Source of the DNA: Prolixibacteraceae bacterium
GTDB taxonomy: Bacteria > Bacteroidota > Bacteroidia > Bacteroidales > Prolixibacteraceae
Direction of reading: 5' to 3'
Assembly: GCA_027451165.1 (NCBI GenBank)
Contig: DAIDJX010000154.1
Coordinates: 1 to 7,818 of the forward strand
Length of the DNA: 7,818 nucleotides
Position numbers and translations under genes: made by a program. A model generated the notes under the pieces. The model had not been told where the DNA came from, did no database searches, and worked only from the letters and a program-made list of their open reading frames with translations. Shown here piece after piece: positions 5,652-7,818 of this stretch; the first letter of the stretch is position 1, and the number at the start of each line of letters is the position of its first letter.

Positions 5652-7082
5652 ATGAAACCGGAAATAAAAATCTTTGCAGGAGCCCTCGGAACAGGAATGC
5701 TTCTTTTCTCCAGCGAAAACCTGAATGCTGAACAAGTTCAGAAAACCACAACCAGGCCCAACATCATCTACATTCTGGCTGATGATCTGGGTTATGGTGA
5801 TTTGAGTTTTCTGGGGCAGAAGAGGTTTAAGACGCCAAATATTGACCAGCTGGCTGCAAGTGGACTGGTATTTACCAACCATTACTCCGGTTCTACGGTT
5901 AGCGCTCCCAGTCGTTGTGCCCTGTTTACCGGAATGCATACCGGACATTCTTACATCCGGGGAAACAAGGAGATGAAACCTGAAGGTCAGGAACCAATTC
6001 CCGATGGGATCACAACACTGGCAGAGCTGATGAAAAAAGCCGGTTATGCTACCGGCGCTTTCGGGAAATGGGGGCTGGGTGGCCCGGGCACGGAAGGCGA
6101 TCCGGTAAACCAGGGATTTGACGAATTTTTCGGGTACAACTGTCAGGGACTGGCCCACAACTATTACCCCGGTCACCTCTGGCACAACCGGGAGAAGATC
6201 ATCCTCACAGAAAATGCAGGGAATGCCACGGGCATTTGGGCACCCGACCTCATCCATGAAAATGCCTTAAAATTCATGGAAGCAAACCGGGATAATCCCT
6301 TTTTTCTATTTTATCCGACGACCATTCCCCATGCGGAATTGGTTGCACCTGAGCGGTGGATGGAAAAATTCAGGGGAAAGCTGTTGCCGGAAAAGTCATT
6401 TAAAGGCACTGACGACGGGCCAAATTACAGGAAAGGGCCGTATGGTTCACAGCCTGAGGCACATGCCGCATTTGCCGCCATGGTGTCCCGGCTGGATGAA
6501 CAGGTCGGGGAAATTTTACATAAGCTGAAAGAACTGGGTATCGAGGGCAACACCATTGTGATGTTCACCTCCGACAATGGTGCTCACCTTGAAGGCGGCG
6601 CCGATCCTGATTACTTCGACAGCAACGGCCCCTGGACCGGCTACAAACGCGACCTTACAGAAGGGGGTATTCATGTACCGTTTATCGTTTCCTGGCCGGG
6701 AAAAGTACAACACGGCACTACCGGGCATATTTCCGCATTCTGGGACATTCTTCCTACCTTCTGCGAAATTGCCGGCATTAAGAATCCGGGCAAAACAGAC
6801 GGGATTTCTTTTTATCCCACCCTGGCAGGCTTACCCGGAAAACAGAAAGAACATACCTTCCTTTACTGGGAGTTTCATGAACGGGGCACTTCAAAAGCCA
6901 TCAGAATGGGCAGCTGGAAAGGAATTAAGAAGGGATTGACGGTGCCTTTGGAATTGTATGATCTCTCCACCGACCCGGGAGAGAAAACAAACCTGGCGGT
7001 CAAAAATCCTTCAGTGGTGGTGAAAATTGAAAAACTGATGGTGAGCCAACGGACGGAATCTGCCCTTTGGCCGGCAAAATAA
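5652..7082 (+). CDS. Secreted sulfatase, arylsulfatase-A-like, serine-type active site
   Basis: This enzyme hydrolyses sulfate esters, probably on sulfated glycans or aryl sulfates, in the periplasm or outside the cell. The 476-residue product starts with a signal peptide (basic start, hydrophobic 7-21, likely cleavage near Ala26). Family landmarks are in order: the metal-binding ADD (Asp44, Asp45); the signature SAPSRCALFTG with Ser84 at the formylglycine position and Arg88; GKWGLGGPG (Lys139); IPHAE (His227); the metal ligands SDNG (Asp308, Asn309); and GYKRDLTEGG (Lys332). The C-terminal part ends in the usual LYDLSTDPGE segment. The modifiable residue is serine, where most relatives have cysteine. 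It would therefore need the radical-SAM anaerobic maturase (anSME/AtsB type), which is not seen here. No SusC/SusD genes lie nearby, so it is not in an evident polysaccharide locus. The substrate is unassigned. Confidence 0.95.
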   Translation: MKPEIKIFAGALGTGMLLFSSENLNAEQVQKTTTRPNIIYILADDLGYGDLSFLGQKRFKTPNIDQLAASGLVFTNHYSGSTVSAPSRCALFTGMHTGHSYIRGNKEMKPEGQEPIPDGITTLAELMKKAGYATGAFGKWGLGGPGTEGDPVNQGFDEFFGYNCQGLAHNYYPGHLWHNREKIILTENAGNATGIWAPDLIHENALKFMEANRDNPFFLFYPTTIPHAELVAPERWMEKFRGKLLPEKSFKGTDDGPNYRKGPYGSQPEAHAAFAAMVSRLDEQVGEILHKLKELGIEGNTIVMFTSDNGAHLEGGADPDYFDSNGPWTGYKRDLTEGGIHVPFIVSWPGKVQHGTTGHISAFWDILPTFCEIAGIKNPGKTDGISFYPTLAGLPGKQKEHTFLYWEFHERGTSKAIRMGSWKGIKKGLTVPLELYDLSTDPGEKTNLAVKNPSVVVKIEKLMVSQRTESALWPAK

Positions 7083-7143
7083 TCCTCTTTTTCCAAACTA
7101 TAACGCGATTTTTTCCGTTAGGTCAACATAATTGAATTTTGCC

Positions 7144-7653
7144 ATGAAAAGAATTGTTGTATTGTTTGTCTTAACTGCTATTTTTCTTGCAGGTAAAAGT
7201 CAGCCGGTTATCGACCTTGGTGTTAAAGCCGGAGCTACAGTGTCAACCCTCCATTTAAGGGAAAGTATCCCTTATTTCGCTAAAAATGCCCTGCGCTATC
7301 ACATTGGAGCTTTCTCCAGAATAGGCTGGGGGAGTCTTTTTGTACAGCCAGAGATCTATTTCAATTCCCGTGGTGGCTATCTGAAAAATGGAGAAAATGC
7401 GGTTACAACTGCAGTTGCGAATTTCGATTTTTCCGGGGTGGATGTTCCGATATTGTTTGGTGTCAGGCTGTTGAGGGAAGAAATCATTCACTTCAGACTG
7501 ATGGGAGGCCCCATGCTGATGTTCATGACTTCGAATGATGTGGATCCCCGGCCAGCTTTTGAAGACATGTTTAAACGGAAATACTTTGAGGACCACCTGT
7601 TTGGCTGGCAGTTGGGAGCAGGGATTCTGGCATCACGGCCATGGCACTGCTGA
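7144..7653 (+). CDS. Outer-membrane beta-barrel protein (PorT-like family), 3' end replaced by foreign sequence
   Basis: The start is taken as the ATG at 7144; a TTG 12 bases upstream in frame is less likely. The first 20 residues (MKRIVV ... AGKSQ) form a clear signal peptide. The mature part (LGVKAGATVSTL, FVQPEIYFNSRGGYL, VDVPILFGVRLL, FRLMGGPMLMFM, FGWQLGAGI) shows alternating amphipathic strands as in Bacteroidetes OMP beta-barrel_2 proteins. It would be an outer-membrane barrel of unknown role. The frame runs to a TGA at 7651-7653, but residues after about GAGI (nt ~7626) do not continue the barrel pattern. The last ~9 codons lie across the junction to FabF-like DNA, so the stop is an accident of that join. 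The natural C-terminal strands are missing. No good promoter was found in the 61 bp after the sulfatase stop. Confidence 0.8.
   Translation: MKRIVVLFVLTAIFLAGKSQPVIDLGVKAGATVSTLHLRESIPYFAKNALRYHIGAFSRIGWGSLFVQPEIYFNSRGGYLKNGENAVTTAVANFDFSGVDVPILFGVRLLREEIIHFRLMGGPMLMFMTSNDVDPRPAFEDMFKRKYFEDHLFGWQLGAGILASRPWHC
7621..7635. other. Probable chimeric junction between two unrelated genomes
   Basis: To the left the plus-strand frame reads a Bacteroidetes-type outer-membrane barrel ending ...WQLGAGI. To the right a different frame reads the C-terminus of a FabF-type ketoacyl synthase from GITAMALL onward. GC content is 48% in 7501-7600 and 61% in 7631-7818. Third-position GC is about 60% over the last 42 barrel codons and 80% over the 59 FabF-frame codons from 7641. 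Both genes are cut internally and no insertion-element end or target repeat is visible, so an assembly or library chimera is the simplest explanation. The exact breakpoint cannot be fixed by eye. Confidence 0.8.
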
Positions 7654-7818
7654 AGCAGCAGCTCCCGCCGACCATCAACCTGGGTACGCCAGGCGAGGAT
7701 TGCGTGCTGGACTACGTCGCGAACAAGGCCATTGCGGCATCCGTGGATGTTGCCTTGTCGAACTCGTTCGGCTTTGGCGGAATCAACGCATCGCTGGTGA
7801 TGCGGCGCTGGACGGAAT
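7629..7818 (+). CDS. fabF: C-terminal fragment of beta-ketoacyl-ACP synthase II (FabF-like), cut at both ends
   Basis: FabF condenses malonyl-ACP with acyl-ACP in fatty-acid elongation in the cytoplasm. The frame from about 7629 reads GITAMALLKQQ, then LPPTINLGTPGEDCVLDYV, then ALSNSFGFGGINASLVMRR. This is the conserved end of FabF: the PPTINL segment, the following acidic-Cys-Leu-Asp stretch and the glycine-rich NSFGFGG loop. PPTINL favours FabF over FabB. The thiolase fold and the Cys-His-His active-site region lie upstream of the junction and are absent. The usual FGGTNA motif reads FGGINA here. No stop codon is reached before the window ends, but the family normally ends within a few residues of this point. 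High GC and strong third-position GC (about 80%) suggest a GC-rich donor, perhaps a proteobacterium (inference). Confidence 0.85.

Noticed and set aside
7134..7141. GAATTTTG just before the barrel-gene ATG as a Bacteroidetes -7 element
   Set aside because: It has a mismatch at the important first base, ends 2 bases before the ATG, and no TTTG lies at the right distance upstream.
7629..7653. Insertion-sequence or phage attachment boundary at the composition shift
   Set aside because: No inverted repeat, target duplication, tRNA fragment or transposase is visible. The sequence on the right is the middle of a housekeeping-type gene, which fits a chimera better.

Overview
The window looks like a chromosomal segment of a Bacteroidota (Bacteroidetes) bacterium. 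The evidence is an outer-membrane beta-barrel protein of the PorT-like type, a secreted sulfatase with a serine in place of the usual active-site cysteine, a large secreted TPR protein, and two promoter-like sequences close to the Bacteroidetes -33/-7 consensus (TTTG ... TAnnTTTG). The last ~190 bases do not belong to this genome by appearance. They are GC-rich (61% versus 48% in the 100 bases from 7501) and encode the C-terminus of a FabF-type ketoacyl synthase, joined in the middle of the barrel gene.

Layout. Positions 3-647 (+) hold the C-terminal part of a secreted or surface protein of unknown role with a fibronectin-III-like domain. Converging on it with a 6-bp gap is a minus-strand run read from 4004 down to 654: a TPR protein, an EamA/DMT-family transporter and RuvC. 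The three overlap at both junctions, so they are probably one transcript with translational coupling. A 204-bp divergent region (4005-4208) separates this run from plus-strand lipA. It holds a promoter candidate for each direction, a perfect 10-bp palindrome and an 11-bp-spaced direct repeat.

Downstream of lipA (lipoyl synthase), with a 9-bp gap, is umuD (self-cleaving S24 peptidase) with no umuC beside it. Then come a 117-bp intergenic stretch with four degenerate TTACACAGAG units, a secreted sulfatase, and the start of the outer-membrane barrel gene that is cut by the junction near 7621-7635.

How the genes relate: the lipA-umuD pair is probably co-transcribed, although lipoate synthesis and SOS mutagenesis are unrelated functions. 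The TPR-transporter-ruvC run likewise mixes envelope, transport and Holliday-junction resolution. The sulfatase suggests use of sulfated glycans or other sulfate esters. Its serine-type motif implies maturation by a radical-SAM anaerobic sulfatase-maturating enzyme, which is not in this window. I found no CRISPR array, tRNA, rRNA, insertion sequence or defence system. The points most worth a second look are the chimeric right end, the orphan umuD, the decamer repeats and the organisation of the divergent promoter region.
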